DNA from: JBLHUT01 sp047629975
GTDB taxonomy: Bacteria > Pseudomonadota > Alphaproteobacteria > Rhodobacterales > Rhodobacteraceae
Assembly (NCBI GenBank): GCA_047629975.1
Contig: JBLHUT010000019.1
Location: forward strand, 1 to 23,201
Direction of reading: 5' to 3'
Length of the DNA stretch: 23,201 bases
In this document: positions 22,747 to 23,201 of the stretch, piece after piece
Position numbering within the stretch: position 1 is the first letter of the stretch
Layout: every line of letters begins with the position of its first letter
Program-made: the position numbers and the translations under genes
Notes under the pieces: model-generated
What the model saw: only the letters and a program-made list of their open reading frames with translations
What the model was told of the DNA's origin: nothing
Database searches by the model: none

Positions 22747-23201
22747 CTAGACCGCGATACGGGGCCGGCCCGAGGCTTCGATTGTGAGCGTGGCCTCAAG
22801 AAAAACATCGCGGGCCTCAGTACGGGCCTGCCGGATGTCTTTTGTCACCGTGACCTGAACGTCTTGCGCACCAGACGCCATCGCGGCCTCGATTGCGTGT
22901 GCGCGCAACACCTCTTCTAGCCGTGCCAGCGCGGGGGCTGCGTCGGTGAAATCCTCCGGACCGGTCTCAAGGTGCACCCTGTAGCGCCCTTCGGACGGTG
23001 ACGTGACCGTGCCGGAACGACGCATGCTGATCCGCCCCACAACCGCCCCGATCGCATTGGCCACGCCTGCGTGCTCCGGGATCAGGACCTGCGCGTGAAC
23101 CAACTCTCCCACCGCCGGATAATACGTCGCCGCAGAGGCCCCAAGCCCGATCAAAGGCAGGTTCAATCCCAGATCAAGCCGCAGCACACCGCGGTGGCGC
23201 G
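22747..23201 (-). CDS. Hydantoinase/oxoprolinase family protein, C-terminal part (5' end outside window)
   Basis: The gene is open from the right edge (23201) to a TAG at 22747-22749, showing about the last 150 residues. Visible features are LPLIGLGASAATYYPAVGE, IPEHAGVANAIGAVVGRI, a GRYRVH segment and a GRPRI ending. I recognise this as the C-terminus of a roughly 650-700 residue single-gene hydantoinase/oxoprolinase-like ATPase family, from memory of the motif VANAIGAVVG. It is not closely similar in sequence to the HyuA-like protein at 4015-6105. The start lies outside. It is convergent with the racemase-like gene. It may hydrolyse a lactam or cyclic amide that feeds the PLP, peptidase and racemase-like enzymes. 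The function is not provable from this fragment. Confidence 0.75.
   Translation of the reverse strand, partial: RHRGVLRLDLGLNLPLIGLGASAATYYPAVGELVHAQVLIPEHAGVANAIGAVVGRISMRRSGTVTSPSEGRYRVHLETGPEDFTDAAPALARLEEVLRAHAIEAAMASGAQDVQVTVTKDIRQARTEARDVFLEATLTIEASGRPRIAV

Overview
This is a GC-rich, gene-dense stretch that looks like an alphaproteobacterial chromosome or large replicon, most likely Rhodobacterales (Roseobacter-type). The taxon is inferred from the protein families, the TRAP transporter, the Rieske/dimethylglycine-dehydrogenase module and the codon bias, not from a marker gene. I see no rRNA, tRNA, mobile element or CRISPR. Nearly everything is catabolic, and no gene-free stretch exceeds about 215 bases.

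Region A (1-9004) is a divergent catabolic locus. Leftward, a HutC-type GntR regulator overlaps a leuC-like (3-isopropylmalate/alkylmalate dehydratase large subunit) gene that runs off the window. Rightward is a tight six-gene operon: a tautomerase/NTF2-like fusion, a hydantoinase-B-like subunit, a hydantoinase-A-like ATPase subunit, an isochorismatase-fold hydrolase whose catalytic Cys is replaced by Gly, a PEP-mutase/isocitrate-lyase-superfamily C-C lyase, and a fumarate-reductase-like flavoenzyme. Four- to zero-base junctions link most of these genes. A long dyad lies between the two arms and probably serves as the operator. Together they suggest ATP-dependent opening of a cyclic amide or imide, then hydrolysis, tautomerisation, redox, hydration and C-C cleavage of an alkyl-dicarboxylate. 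I do not recognise this combination as a described pathway.

Region B (9047-13922, leftward) is a quaternary-amine demethylation module. It holds a Rieske oxygenase of the betaine/carnitine/stachydrine type, a small helical protein of unknown function, a dimethylglycine/sarcosine-dehydrogenase-like flavoprotein with a folate domain, and an EamA transporter. A LysR regulator (14039-14926) precedes it and is divergent from an amidase (15111-16505).

Region C (16719-22733, rightward) encodes a TRAP transporter (dctP, dctQ, dctM) behind a pair of GntR/FadR-like operator candidates. It is followed by a diaminopropionate-ammonia-lyase-like PLP enzyme, an M24 metallopeptidase and a maleate-isomerase/Asp-Glu-racemase-like protein. 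This resembles the ectoine-utilisation layout but lacks eutC and eutE, so another substrate is likely. The window closes with the 3' end of a second, different hydantoinase/oxoprolinase-type gene on the minus strand (22747-23201).
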